Shown here: piece by piece, positions 28,025-36,781 of the stretch | Position numbering within the stretch: the first letter of the stretch is position 1 | How the letters are laid out: the number at the start of each line of letters is the position of its first letter | Assembly (NCBI RefSeq): GCF_000092785.1 | Contig: NC_014225.1 | Span: 819,340 to 883,339, forward strand | Reading direction: 5' to 3' | From: Waddlia chondrophila WSU 86-1044 | GTDB lineage: Bacteria > Chlamydiota > Chlamydiia > Chlamydiales > Waddliaceae | Length of the DNA: 64,000 bases | Position numbers and translations under genes: made by a program | Notes under the pieces: generated by a model | The model's database searches: none | What the model saw: the letters and a program-made list of their open reading frames with translations, nothing else | Told to the model about the DNA's origin: nothing

Positions 28025-28218
28025 GTTTCTTATTCTTAGTTATAAATAAATCTAAAAAAAACTCTAATCATCATTATTTTGATTTGAAGTGGCAAAAAAC
28101 AAAGTCTAAGCGATTTGCATTAAAAATAATATAAAAAATATTTTGAAATCAAATCAAAATACGTTAAATAAAGAAATTAGAAGCACATAATTTCGAGAAT
28201 TCGAAAAGGAGGAGAATG
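28025..28218. other. AT-rich intergenic region with strong ribosome site
   Basis: About 190 bp without a gene, very rich in A and T. It must hold the promoter of the next gene, but several overlapping TATAAT-like strings prevent a confident choice. AAGGAGG at 28206-28212 is a near-perfect Shine-Dalgarno sequence, spaced for the second of two tandem ATGs (28219). Confidence 0.5.
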
Positions 28219-29106
28219 ATGCTTAGACAAGTAGTAAGAAAAACACCAAAAAAAGCGGTAAGAAAACCTTTAAAACGTGCCGTTGCTAAAAAGCATGCGA
28301 AGACAAAAAAAGCGTTGACACCGGCCGCTAAACCGATTTTTATTCCACGAATCAAGACATTTGTCAGCAATCTTGGATCTTTTATAGATCAGCATAAGAA
28401 GAATTTTTCCACAAAAGACCCTATTTACAAAAGGCTGTATGCGATTCACTCAGCTCTTCAGCGTGAATTAAGAAAAAATCATGCATTTAATCCTACGACA
28501 GCCAAACATTTAAAAGCTTTAACGCCTGCTCTTCGAGGTGTAGCGAATCTTCCGGCTAATGTCAAAGGGCAGGTGGGGAAACTGGCAATTTTCATCCGCT
28601 CTCAAGTGAATAAGGATGTACAAGCGCTGATGAAGCATTTTGCTTCTCTTTTTACTCCATTGCATCATGAACTCAGTCAGTTGAATAAAACATTAAACGC
28701 TGACATCAAAAAAGCTAAGACTCAAAAAATCCAATGGAAAATAGATGCTTCTATTAAGAGAAAAATCGGTGCGCTTAACACGCATTTTAACCGTTACAAA
28801 ACAAAGTGGTTCAGCCGTTTGAATAAAATTAGTCTGCATGGGAATGCCCAGATTAAAACTCAAGTGAAAGCTTTGAAAAAGCAGATTGAAGAAGCTCAGA
28901 AACTCTTGAGAAATAATCAAACGATTATTAACCGCTATGCGAAAACGCCAAAGGCTCGCAAAGGGTACAAAACTCAGTTTTTGATGAATGAGAATCAGAT
29001 GAAAACGTTGGAGTCAAAGATGGAAAACATCGAGACAACTTGCGAAAAAGCCCGCATGCAAGTTGAGCATTTTTGGGATCAACTGAAAGCGGTTAAACTA
29101 TTTTAG
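28219..29106 (+). CDS. Basic histone-tail-like helical protein of unknown function
   Basis: This protein of about 295 residues has an extremely basic N-terminal 40 residues built from Lys, Arg, Ala and Pro (RKTPKKAVRKPLKRAVAKKH, then AKTKKALTPAAKP). This composition is like histone H1 tails and chlamydial Hc2. The remaining 250 residues are predicted helical to coiled-coil and also basic (for example KTQVKALKKQIEEAQKLL). A near-consensus ribosome site suggests high expression. DNA or RNA binding in the nucleoid is a reasonable inference, but no known domain is recognised; a secreted host-nucleus-directed protein is an alternative. Confidence 0.7.
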   Translation: MLRQVVRKTPKKAVRKPLKRAVAKKHAKTKKALTPAAKPIFIPRIKTFVSNLGSFIDQHKKNFSTKDPIYKRLYAIHSALQRELRKNHAFNPTTAKHLKALTPALRGVANLPANVKGQVGKLAIFIRSQVNKDVQALMKHFASLFTPLHHELSQLNKTLNADIKKAKTQKIQWKIDASIKRKIGALNTHFNRYKTKWFSRLNKISLHGNAQIKTQVKALKKQIEEAQKLLRNNQTIINRYAKTPKARKGYKTQFLMNENQMKTLESKMENIETTCEKARMQVEHFWDQLKAVKLF

Positions 29107-29122
29107 ATTTCGATCTTCTGAT

Positions 29123-29149
29123 AAGCGATCCCTTTTAAAGGGATCGCTT
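29123..29149. terminator. Perfect 13-bp hairpin between convergent genes
   Basis: AAGCGATCCCTTT is followed by its exact reverse complement with one base between. It lies between the ends of the genes at 28219 (+) and 29167 (-), so it can serve both directions. The T run after it is short (CTTTAG), so termination efficiency is uncertain. Confidence 0.7.
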
Positions 29150-29166
29150 TAGAGCGTATCATCAAC

Positions 29167-30291
29167 CTATAAAAAATTTTTCCCCAACTTATTCATTCCC
29201 ACTAATAGTGCTTTCCAAGGAAGCTGCCTTGCCTTTGGAAGGTGCTTGATATACACAGCCGTGTATTCAAGATCTTTTACAGCCTTCCTCAGCAGCTTGT
29301 AATGACCGGCTCCGGAGCTTTGGTGTAGAAAATGCGCATTGTTTTTTGCGTCTTTCAAAAGAGCTGCAGAAATCTGCCTATACAACCCCGTTTCCTGAGG
29401 CAAAGAGGTATCGTATCCGAATAATGGAGAAGTCACGATGCCGTCCTGGGTGTAATAACCAAGCACTGCATGCACTTCATGATCTTTCATCCAGGCTTTG
29501 AGATTAAATCCGGAGATAGAACGCATAAGGTTCAATAATTCAGAGGTGTACTGCGGATTGCAGGCGGAATATTTATCGATGTTGAGCATTTGGTAAAGAG
29601 AGGCTATCCTCTCCAAAGAGAATTCGGGGATCTTGTCGTTCTCAACAATCGAGTATTCTGTATTGTTTAAAAGTTTTAGGTCGCTTTTGGTCATGCGCGC
29701 TTTGAATGGCTCTGGGGACTGGGTGTCTGTATAGTAGATGTCCCGACACAAAAGAAAGTCGTAGTTCAATGATCGAAGATGATTTTTCAATCCTCCGGGA
29801 GCATGGTCATTGACGGAACGAAATGCAATGGTATGTTTGGGAAAATGATTAACTAAAGCTTTTGTAATTCTTGAAAGCTGATCCTGAGTCAGCGAAGGAT
29901 AAAGATTTGTTGGAAGCAGCCAATTGTTGACAAAAACAGTTTTATCCACTTTGCCTGTTTTTAGAAAGGCGCCAAATAGGCGGATCACTGGTTTGGCAAG
30001 TTTTTGCAGCCATCGATTTTTAACCCTCTCAATCTCTTCAAGAGCATAGCTGACATAGTGTGTATAGGTAGAGCAGACGTAGGCATTTGGCGCCACATTG
30101 TCATTGATGGTAATTGGAAGAAAGATTTTATCTATCTCCAATAATCTTAGTTCTGTCTCGACGTTCTTAAAATATCGTCTTGTTCCCTCTTTAATCATCG
30201 GAACAAGAAACTGTCTGGCCAGCTTGCCATTATCTGTTTCCGGCCAGCAAACTTTGTCAATTGTTTCTTTGTTGTGAATCCGCACTTGCAT
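29167..30291 (-). CDS. Hypothetical protein, possible GNAT/FemAB-type acyltransferase fold
   Basis: This 374-residue soluble protein has no signal peptide. The C-terminal half has a pattern compatible with the GNAT/FemAB fold: HAVLGYYTQDGIVTSPLFGY, then LYRQISAALLKDAKNNAHFL and SGAGHYKLLRKAVKD, near where such enzymes bind acyl-CoA or a charged tRNA. No catalytic signature is certain, so the acyltransferase reading is a weak inference. It follows the outer-membrane-type gene at 30295 by three bases, so the two are co-transcribed. Confidence 0.6.
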   Translation of the reverse strand: MQVRIHNKETIDKVCWPETDNGKLARQFLVPMIKEGTRRYFKNVETELRLLEIDKIFLPITINDNVAPNAYVCSTYTHYVSYALEEIERVKNRWLQKLAKPVIRLFGAFLKTGKVDKTVFVNNWLLPTNLYPSLTQDQLSRITKALVNHFPKHTIAFRSVNDHAPGGLKNHLRSLNYDFLLCRDIYYTDTQSPEPFKARMTKSDLKLLNNTEYSIVENDKIPEFSLERIASLYQMLNIDKYSACNPQYTSELLNLMRSISGFNLKAWMKDHEVHAVLGYYTQDGIVTSPLFGYDTSLPQETGLYRQISAALLKDAKNNAHFLHQSSGAGHYKLLRKAVKDLEYTAVYIKHLPKARQLPWKALLVGMNKLGKNFL

Positions 30292-30294
30292 AAG

Positions 30295-31071
30295 CTATAG
30301 AACCATTTGAATCTGAAAGTGTCCTCCCCAGATGTGGAACTTGGTATCAATATAGTCGGCAGGGTAATTTGCTTGATGTCCATAATGCCTGTAACGATAA
30401 AAAGGGGCGAGCATGAATCCTAGTTTTTTCCCCATCCAGCAACAGCGGTAACGGATGGGAAGCTCAATTTCATATTGCGATTTTACTCCCAGGTTTAAAA
30501 CGACGGTTCCATAATCCGGATCATTTTTAATCGTGCATTTGGGCTCTTCAGGCAATTTATATTTAAAATGAAAGCCGGCATTCCAACAGTCTCCAATAGA
30601 AAGAAGAACCATGCCTCCTCCGGCAAGGTAGTAAAAAGTACTCTTGGAGTTGTAAATCAGCGGAGTCGGTTTCACAAAATCGTTATGGCTGGTGAAATAT
30701 CCGTAACCAAGGTAAGGAACCCATGTGATGCAGCAGCTTTTAGGAAAACTGTAGGAAGCGCCGATCCTTCCTTCAATCTCATATTCTGTAACCTCTGACT
30801 TCAATGGATTTCCCGCTTTGGAATTGCCCTCAAGCTCTCCGGTGACCCAGTAGCCGTCAACAGAAAGATAGAGACCTTTGCTGTTAAGCTTTTCATAGCC
30901 CCCACGCACTCCAAACAGCCACCCGTCTTGCCAAGTCCCTCCTTTTTTATTTCGTTTTAAATAATAAGCTTCCGGGCCTAAGGAAAAAAAATGGGGACCG
31001 GAGATTCTTACAGATTCCACAGGTACTGTAAAAAGGAGAAAGATCAAAAGAAATAAACGTTTCGTTAGCAT
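30295..31071 (-). CDS. Predicted outer-membrane beta-barrel protein
   Basis: This 258-residue protein has a signal peptide (LTKRLFLLIFLLFTVPVES) and alternating aromatic and polar strands such as WLFGVRGGYEKL, GLYLSVDGYWVTGEL, EGRIGASYSF, WVPYLGYGYF and LGFMLAPFYRYRHYG. It ends FQIQMVL, close to an outer-membrane-type terminal strand. Cysteines (KSCCITW, RYRCCWMG) could give disulfide links, as is common in chlamydial envelopes. The family is not recognised. It is divergent from the gene at 31211. Confidence 0.72.
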   Translation of the reverse strand: MLTKRLFLLIFLLFTVPVESVRISGPHFFSLGPEAYYLKRNKKGGTWQDGWLFGVRGGYEKLNSKGLYLSVDGYWVTGELEGNSKAGNPLKSEVTEYEIEGRIGASYSFPKSCCITWVPYLGYGYFTSHNDFVKPTPLIYNSKSTFYYLAGGGMVLLSIGDCWNAGFHFKYKLPEEPKCTIKNDPDYGTVVLNLGVKSQYEIELPIRYRCCWMGKKLGFMLAPFYRYRHYGHQANYPADYIDTKFHIWGGHFQIQMVL

Positions 31072-31210
31072 TGAAAAGGATCAGGTAAGTTAAAAACGAC
31101 CTTTTATAGCGTGTTTGGATCAACTTTGCAAAAGAATTCCCTTGAAAGCTTGTCTTTTCTCCTCTAATGTATTGAATTTACTTGATTCTTTGACAAATAG
31201 GAGTGTTCTC

Positions 31211-31957
31211 ATGAAAAAGGGGGTGTTAGGGTGTTTTTTAATCAATGCTGTTGCTTTATCGGCAAGTCAAGCAGTTTTCTATACAGAGCAGGGGGAAGAA
31301 TATTTATGCGACATTCAAACACCCGCCACTGTTTGGGAGATTAAAGAATCTCTTGAGGATGTGCTTCCCTTTACAAAAGAAGAGATGTTATTTATTACGG
31401 AGGGGGCTTTTCTTTGCGAAGAAGAATATTTTCTTCCCTTTGACGGGCAGAAGATCTGGGTCACTTCCCTTGATTTCGATCAGCCTGTTCCCAAGAAAAC
31501 ATATGCTGGCTATCGCAACTATGATCGAAAAGCTGCTGAGTCGGAAAAAAAAGATCTTCGCTTCATCTTAAAAACCTTGGCAACGAAATCGATTGCCGGG
31601 TTGTTGAAATACCGTTCAGAATTGGAAGCTGCAGGCGATAGGATCGATAAGCTGCATCCTTTGCGTTTTTTGGAAACGGCCTTCACAGATGAGGAGCTTA
31701 AAGCTTATATGCATAACATTCGTCAACGAGGGGGATGGATTTGGGGAGAATTTATCAAAGGGATCAAAGGAAGTTTGCAGGATGAAGCGGATATCGGTAA
31801 TCTCACAGATGACATGATTTTAGATTTTTCCTGTCAGGTAGAAATTGATCTTTCTAAGATCGAAGGGCTGATACATAGAGAAAAATGGGAGGATTTTATT
31901 AAGGCGCTCATTATCCATATTCCAAGAAAAGGAGATTCAGATCGCTATGACCAGTAA
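31211..31957 (+). CDS. Secreted protein with a ubiquitin-like N-terminal domain (predicted)
   Basis: This 248-residue protein begins at ATG 31211, preceded by GGAG, with a signal peptide ending near ASQA (residues 1-21). Residues 22-88 follow the ubiquitin order: hairpin AVFYTEQGEEYLCDIQ, helix TVWEIKESLEDV, then PFTKEEMLFITEGAFLCEEE, then a final strand QKIWVTSLD. In ubiquitin the matching parts are the first hairpin, the helix with its DTIENVKAKI pattern, the P-x-QQ-x-LIFAG strand and the last strand. No C-terminal GG follows; about 150 helical residues do. The fold is inference from pattern, not a database match. The stop overlaps the ATP-grasp gene by 11 bp. Confidence 0.7.
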   Translation: MKKGVLGCFLINAVALSASQAVFYTEQGEEYLCDIQTPATVWEIKESLEDVLPFTKEEMLFITEGAFLCEEEYFLPFDGQKIWVTSLDFDQPVPKKTYAGYRNYDRKAAESEKKDLRFILKTLATKSIAGLLKYRSELEAAGDRIDKLHPLRFLETAFTDEELKAYMHNIRQRGGWIWGEFIKGIKGSLQDEADIGNLTDDMILDFSCQVEIDLSKIEGLIHREKWEDFIKALIIHIPRKGDSDRYDQ

Positions 31958-33137
31958 CATCTTATTGACTGGAGCTCGTTCAACTTGCGCTCTTGAAATT
32001 GCGCGCCATCTCAATGTTCAAGGACATCGGGTTGTTGCATGCGATACGTCCAGAACGCATGTGTCCAAATATTCGAATGCGGTTGATAAGTTTTTGAAAA
32101 TTCCCAGCCCCCGTTTTGAAACTGAAGAATTTATCCTTTCTATCAACCGCATCATTGAGGAAGAAAAGATCGATTGGGTCATTCCTGTTTGGGAAGAGGT
32201 GATGTATTTGGCTCTGTTTTTGAATAGGCTGCCAGGCCATGTCAACGTTTTTTGTCCAAACTTTCAGATTGTTCATACGTTGCATCATAAATGGCTTTTT
32301 ATCGAAAAGCTGCGCTCTATGGGAATTCTTGCGCCTGAAACGTTTCTCCTTCGTTCTCGGGATGATCTTAATCAGTTGAACTACTCAAAACCTTATGTAT
32401 TAAAAGCTTGTTATTCCAGAGGGTCTAGAAAAATCGTTAGGATGGAGCCTGGAAAAGAGATTCCGAATATTGAAATTTCTAAGGAAAATCCTTGGATTGC
32501 CCAAGAGTATATTCAAGGAGAAAAGTATTGCTCGTACAGTATTTGCCATGAAGGCAAAGTAAAAGCGCATACCGCCTATCCGGTTGAGCATACAATGGAT
32601 GAGAGCTCTTGCCTTGCTTTTGAATCCATTGAGCATCCTGCCATCTGTCGCTGGGTGGAAAATCTGGCAGATAAGCTTGACTTAACAGGCCATGCAGCGT
32701 TTGATTTCATTGAAACTCCTGAAGGGAAATTGTATTCAATCGAGTGCAACCCACGTGCAACAAGCGGAGTGCACCTATTTCGATTAAGCGAAAACCTTGC
32801 CTCTGCCTTTCTCAATCAGACAGATTCCTGTGTTTATGCTGGAATTGGCAATACTCAGCAGATATTGGCAGGTATGGCAATCTTTGGTTGGAAAGACGCT
32901 ATCCGTCATAAAAATCTGCTAAAATTTATGAGAAAATTGCTAACAACTAAGGACGTTGTCTTCAGCGTTAATGATTTGCGCCCGTTTTTTTGCGAGCCTG
33001 TCGTTTTGGGATCTTATCTTTGGAAAAGCCGAAAGAGCGGGTTATCGATTCCTGTCTACTATACTCATGATCTTGATTGGGATGAGATGTTGACTGTGGA
33101 TTCAAAGCCTGCACATTCTGAAGTGGGCAATGAGTGA
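31947..33137 (+). CDS. ATP-grasp domain protein
   Basis: This 396-residue protein has an N-terminal Rossmann-like pre-ATP-grasp domain (ILLTGARSTCALEIARHLNV), ATP-binding strands (KPYVLKACYSRGSRKIV and PWIAQEYIQGEKYCSYS) and the metal-binding end GHAAFDFIETPEGKLYSIECNPRATSGVHLF. Members ligate a carboxylate to an amine or thiol using ATP, as in carbamoyl-phosphate synthase or peptide ligases. The substrate cannot be predicted. It overlaps the gene at 31211 by 11 bp and so is probably translated with it. It overlaps rsmE tail-to-tail by 36 bp. Confidence 0.85.
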   Translation: MTSNILLTGARSTCALEIARHLNVQGHRVVACDTSRTHVSKYSNAVDKFLKIPSPRFETEEFILSINRIIEEEKIDWVIPVWEEVMYLALFLNRLPGHVNVFCPNFQIVHTLHHKWLFIEKLRSMGILAPETFLLRSRDDLNQLNYSKPYVLKACYSRGSRKIVRMEPGKEIPNIEISKENPWIAQEYIQGEKYCSYSICHEGKVKAHTAYPVEHTMDESSCLAFESIEHPAICRWVENLADKLDLTGHAAFDFIETPEGKLYSIECNPRATSGVHLFRLSENLASAFLNQTDSCVYAGIGNTQQILAGMAIFGWKDAIRHKNLLKFMRKLLTTKDVVFSVNDLRPFFCEPVVLGSYLWKSRKSGLSIPVYYTHDLDWDEMLTVDSKPAHSEVGNE

Positions 33138-33827
33138 TAAGGCAGTAAGAGGGGCTGTATCTGTTCTCAAAATGTTTTGATGCAGCTTAACTCCAATCGC
33201 GTGAAGTTTTTCTAGCTGAAGAACTTCCTCTTCGTGGAGGCCGCTTTCCGGTCCGATCACAAAGGCGATCCCCTGTTTGGGGGGAGATGTATTCCAGCGC
33301 TTAAAGAAAAGCGGTGCATTGTCGGAAAGATCGCCAAAATAAAGAGGAATGTCGGAGGGGGGCCATTTGCTGATTGGGGGATAAAAGGTGATAGAAGGGA
33401 TAAAGAGTCTTCCTGATTGCTTTGCTGCAGAAATCGCAATTTTAGTGAGTCTAGCCAATTGACTTTCTTTGAGATCTTTCTTTTCACTTAATTTTCCCGG
33501 GAACAGTCGCAGCTCATCCATTCCTAATTCGGTGCATTTTTCCACAATCGTATCCAACCGGTTTGGCCGAGGGATCGCTTGAGCAATGATGATTGGAAAT
33601 GCTGAAGGCTTTTCACTGATTGTCGAATGAATGAGTAAAGAAGCTTCGTTTTTTTTGATCTCAAGAACTTCTGCAACTGCCAGTGTTCCCTTTCCATTGA
33701 TCAATTCAACCTCTTCTCCGGCTCGGGCACGGGAGACGTGAGCCAAATGATGCAGCTCTTGTCCACCGATTGCAATGCGGGAGTCGAGTTCTAGGGGGCT
33801 ATCTAGATAGAAGCGGTCGACAGGCAT
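33102..33827 (-). CDS. rsmE: 16S rRNA (uracil-1498-N3)-methyltransferase
   Basis: This 241-residue SPOUT methyltransferase starts with the family N-terminus MPVDRFYLDSPLE and contains IIIAQAIPRPNRLDTIVEKC, ELGMDELRLFPG and the SAM-binding knot VIGPESGLHEEEVLQLE plus ILRTDTAPLTALS. It methylates U1498 of 16S rRNA. Its start sits directly at the end of the cdaR gene, so it is the last gene of the folP-dacA-cdaR-rsmE run. Confidence 0.95.
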   Translation of the reverse strand: MPVDRFYLDSPLELDSRIAIGGQELHHLAHVSRARAGEEVELINGKGTLAVAEVLEIKKNEASLLIHSTISEKPSAFPIIIAQAIPRPNRLDTIVEKCTELGMDELRLFPGKLSEKKDLKESQLARLTKIAISAAKQSGRLFIPSITFYPPISKWPPSDIPLYFGDLSDNAPLFFKRWNTSPPKQGIAFVIGPESGLHEEEVLQLEKLHAIGVKLHQNILRTDTAPLTALSLIAHFRMCRL

Positions 33828-35074
33828 TAGTTGATGGGGCTGAAGGTAATCGTGTGTTCTTTTAAGATCGGAAAGATCTCTAATTTTTCTCCATCTTCCC
33901 GATAGAATGCAAGTTTTTGCATATAGTCTCTAAAACGTTTGCGCAGAACCTCTTCACGCTTTGAAAGGTTTGATACCTGATCCCCCTGCTCTTTTTGTTC
34001 GGCAATGACGTAGGCAACATAGGTGTCTTCCATTTCTTTGGGGTCGACCACTTCAATGCTCCACTGAAGGTGCTCTCTTTCATTTTTTGGAGAGGCAACG
34101 AGAACGATTTCGATATTTTCCCTAATGATGTCAAGAAAGAGTCGGCTGACATCTTTGACATAGAGAGGGAGAGTAAATATTGTGATTCCGTTTTTTAATT
34201 TGACTAAAGGCCCTTCTTCAAGCGAGTGAGTCGTTGGATTGATCGTCTCGCTGTATTTAATAGGATAATACACGGTAATCGGGATCTCTTTTCCTATAGG
34301 GATCAGCTGCTGTTTCAGGAAGTTAATCCTTAAGTTGCGGGCTTCGGGGTCATTGATCTCTTGAAGGATGTTGTGTCTAAAAGGGATAGGGACTTTTTTC
34401 CACTTTTCCGGGATAAGGTAGCTGATCTCATTGCCGTGATTTTTCTGCTGTGCTTCCTTTATTCTATCCAGATCATAAGCTGTGATCTTGTCCATGTTGA
34501 TGACAAGGCTTAGCCCTTTGATCTTCAATTCTTGTATCGCTTCTTTAGGTCCGCTGATCGTTTGAGAAAGCCGTTCAGGCCATATATCCAAGAATTCGTA
34601 TCCGTGAGGCGGGTGTCCAGTTGGAGTTTCTACCCAGATCGGTACCGTATCGCTGATTAAATCGCTGAGTTTGATCACAAATTCGGGATGGGAAACGGAG
34701 TTGATGTGGTGGCGCAAGTCTAATGAAGGATTAAGGCTGACGAGGTTTTTTTTAGAGACCTGGATTACCCAGTTGTCCGAATCCGCAGTGGATGCATCCA
34801 GAAGCACTTCAAGATCGCCTTGCTCCAGCTCCTTGACGACGTCTTTTGATCCGCTTAGAGTCAATGTTAGCCGTGTGCTCAGATATCCGTTTGGCAAAGA
34901 GCCTCCGATCGTTTTATCTTGAGGAAGGTTAATCACTTTGATTGGAATATTGGGAACTGTTTTTGTTTCTGTAATCGATTGGTTAACAAAAATCCAAACG
35001 ATGATTGCGACACCTAAGGAGATTCCTTTGCGTTGCCAGTTTTGGAAAAAAGCTTGCGAAATTATTGATTCCAT
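33827..35074 (-). CDS. cdaR: YbbR/CdaR-like regulator of the diadenylate cyclase
   Basis: This 415-residue protein has one N-terminal membrane span (residues 15-31, GISLGVAIIVWIFVNQS) followed by YbbR repeats, for example KTVPNIPIKVINLPQDKTIG, YLSTRLTLTLSGSKDVVKEL and PERLSQTISGPKEAIQELKI. CdaR proteins sit outside the membrane and modulate the cyclase CdaA. It overlaps dacA by 13 bp in the classical dacA-cdaR order. Confidence 0.9.
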   Translation of the reverse strand: MESIISQAFFQNWQRKGISLGVAIIVWIFVNQSITETKTVPNIPIKVINLPQDKTIGGSLPNGYLSTRLTLTLSGSKDVVKELEQGDLEVLLDASTADSDNWVIQVSKKNLVSLNPSLDLRHHINSVSHPEFVIKLSDLISDTVPIWVETPTGHPPHGYEFLDIWPERLSQTISGPKEAIQELKIKGLSLVINMDKITAYDLDRIKEAQQKNHGNEISYLIPEKWKKVPIPFRHNILQEINDPEARNLRINFLKQQLIPIGKEIPITVYYPIKYSETINPTTHSLEEGPLVKLKNGITIFTLPLYVKDVSRLFLDIIRENIEIVLVASPKNEREHLQWSIEVVDPKEMEDTYVAYVIAEQKEQGDQVSNLSKREEVLRKRFRDYMQKLAFYREDGEKLEIFPILKEHTITFSPIN

Positions 35075-35865
35075 TGCTTAAACCTTTCCAAAAAGTCCAG
35101 GCTGCTTTCGACTGCGGTTTTCTGAGGAGTGAAGACACTTCTCAAAATCCCTTTGAATCGATCCGGTTTCACGCCCCTAGTCATGATTCCATCTCTTGCA
35201 ATGGCGACTTTTCCTGTTTCCTCGGACACAACGATCACTAAGGCGTCGGTAATCTGACTGATGCCAAGCCCTGCTCGATGCCTTGTTCCCATTGATTTGC
35301 TAAGCTGTACGCTTTCATCGGAAAGAGGAAAGATGGTTGCGGCAGACAAAATGCTGGTTCCTCTGATGATGACGCCGCCGTCGTGCAAAGGAGTCGTGGT
35401 GCTGAAAATCGACTCGAGCAGTTCTTGAGTAAATTCTGCATCCAGCCTAACGGCTTTATTCGCAAATTCATCGAGGGAAGTCTGGTTTTCAAGGGCGATA
35501 AGTGCGCCGATTCTCCGTTCCGACAAACGGTAAACGGAGTGGGTGATCCCCTCGAGAAATTTATCAAACTCTGTGATTTCCCGATATTTTTTCCCTTTAA
35601 CGCTCAGCCTTGACAATGCGATACGCAGTTCAGGTTGGAAGATAATGAGTAATCCAACCACGGCGACATTGACGAAATTCCACATAAGTTTCTGTAAAAC
35701 AGGAAGGTGGAAGATAGCGGCAGCAACGTAGATCAAACCGAACGCCATGATGCCGAAAAGCAGATCCATGCCTCGGGTATTCCAAAAAAAGGTTAACAGA
35801 TAATAGACCATGATCGCGATGATCAGGATCTCTAAACCTGGAACCATTAATTGAAATATTTTCAT
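35062..35865 (-). CDS. dacA: Diadenylate cyclase (c-di-AMP synthase, CdaA type)
   Basis: This 267-residue enzyme has three N-terminal membrane spans (about residues 8-75) and a DAC domain with both catalytic motifs: LHDGGVIIRG (DGA-type) and GTRHRAGLGIS (RHR). It condenses two ATP to c-di-AMP, which in chlamydiae is sensed by host STING. The overlap with cdaR and with folP (4 bp) shows one transcript. Chlamydia trachomatis has the same cyclase next to cydAB, as here. Confidence 0.95.
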   Translation of the reverse strand: MKIFQLMVPGLEILIIAIMVYYLLTFFWNTRGMDLLFGIMAFGLIYVAAAIFHLPVLQKLMWNFVNVAVVGLLIIFQPELRIALSRLSVKGKKYREITEFDKFLEGITHSVYRLSERRIGALIALENQTSLDEFANKAVRLDAEFTQELLESIFSTTTPLHDGGVIIRGTSILSAATIFPLSDESVQLSKSMGTRHRAGLGISQITDALVIVVSEETGKVAIARDGIMTRGVKPDRFKGILRSVFTPQKTAVESSLDFLERFKQWNQ

Positions 35866-36695
35866 GCGTTTATGTGTCGCCCTTTCATTTCCGAACAGCT
35901 GAGAAATTTTTCCATGATGACCGCTGTACTGCGATGCTCTTCTACGTCGTGAACGCGGAGGATATCGATATTTTCTTTCATCGCAAGAGCGCCTAGCGCA
36001 ATTGTCGGCGCCAGAAGATCTTCCGGAGGTTTATTTAAAACCTTACCCATAAATGATTTACGGGAAAGGCCCAGAAGTACTGGAAAACCTAGCTCTTTAA
36101 ATTTTTGCAAATTGTGTAAGATTTGGTAATTATCTTCAACTGTTTTTCCGAACCCTATGCCTGGGTCGATAATGATGTTGTTTTCCTTGATTCCAGCTTT
36201 TTGCAAAGCTTTCAGTTTATCTTCAAACCAAAAGAGGAGCTCTTTGATGATGCCCTTTGGATAAATGGGGTTTGCCTGCATCGTCTTTGGTGTTCCTTGC
36301 ATGTGCATGACACAGATGCGCGCTCCTGTATCTGCTGCCATTGCGATCATTTCCGGATCTTGCAAGCCGGAGACATCGTTAATGATCGATGCACCGGCAT
36401 CCAGGGCGGCTTTGGCGACTTTGGCTTTCATTGTGTCGATAGATAAGGGAATTGTGAGTTGTTTTTTAAGAGCTTTGATTACGGGAACGACGCGCTCCAA
36501 CTCCTCTTCTTCACTTACCGGATCAGCATATGGGCGAGTGGATTCGCCGCCGATGTCGATGATGTCAGCGCCCTTTTGAAAGAGTTCCAATCCTCTTGCA
36601 ATTGCCAGATCGTTCCTAAAGCAGCGGCTTTGGCTGTAGAAAGAGTCGGGGGTTGCGTTGAGAACTCCCATGATTTGCGTTTTTAAAATGGCCAT
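35862..36695 (-). CDS. folP: Dihydropteroate synthase
   Basis: This 277-residue TIM-barrel enzyme has MGVLNATPDSFYSQSRCF, DIIDIGGESTRPYADPVSEE, ISIDTMKAKVAKAALDAGAS-like PLSIDTMKAKVAKAALDAGA, INDVSGLQDPE and GFGKTVEDNYQ. It condenses p-aminobenzoate with the pterin pyrophosphate in folate synthesis and is the target of sulfonamides. It overlaps dacA by 4 bp. folC lies elsewhere in the window (45538). Confidence 0.96.
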   Translation of the reverse strand: MAILKTQIMGVLNATPDSFYSQSRCFRNDLAIARGLELFQKGADIIDIGGESTRPYADPVSEEEELERVVPVIKALKKQLTIPLSIDTMKAKVAKAALDAGASIINDVSGLQDPEMIAMAADTGARICVMHMQGTPKTMQANPIYPKGIIKELLFWFEDKLKALQKAGIKENNIIIDPGIGFGKTVEDNYQILHNLQKFKELGFPVLLGLSRKSFMGKVLNKPPEDLLAPTIALGALAMKENIDILRVHDVEEHRSTAVIMEKFLSCSEMKGRHINA

Positions 36696-36727
36696 ATCAG
36701 CTAAAGTATAAAAGATATCAGCAATAT

Positions 36728-36756
36728 TTGACGATTAATAAGTAAATTGTCATATT
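36728..36756 (+). promoter_or_regulatory. Candidate promoter of cydAB
   Basis: TTGACG (36728-36733) and CATATT (36751-36756) with a 17-base spacer, 25 bp before the cydA ATG. GGGAG at 36771-36775 is the ribosome site. The region lies between the divergent folP and cydA genes. Confidence 0.5.
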
Positions 36757-36781
36757 CCATTATACGATTCGGGAGATTCTT

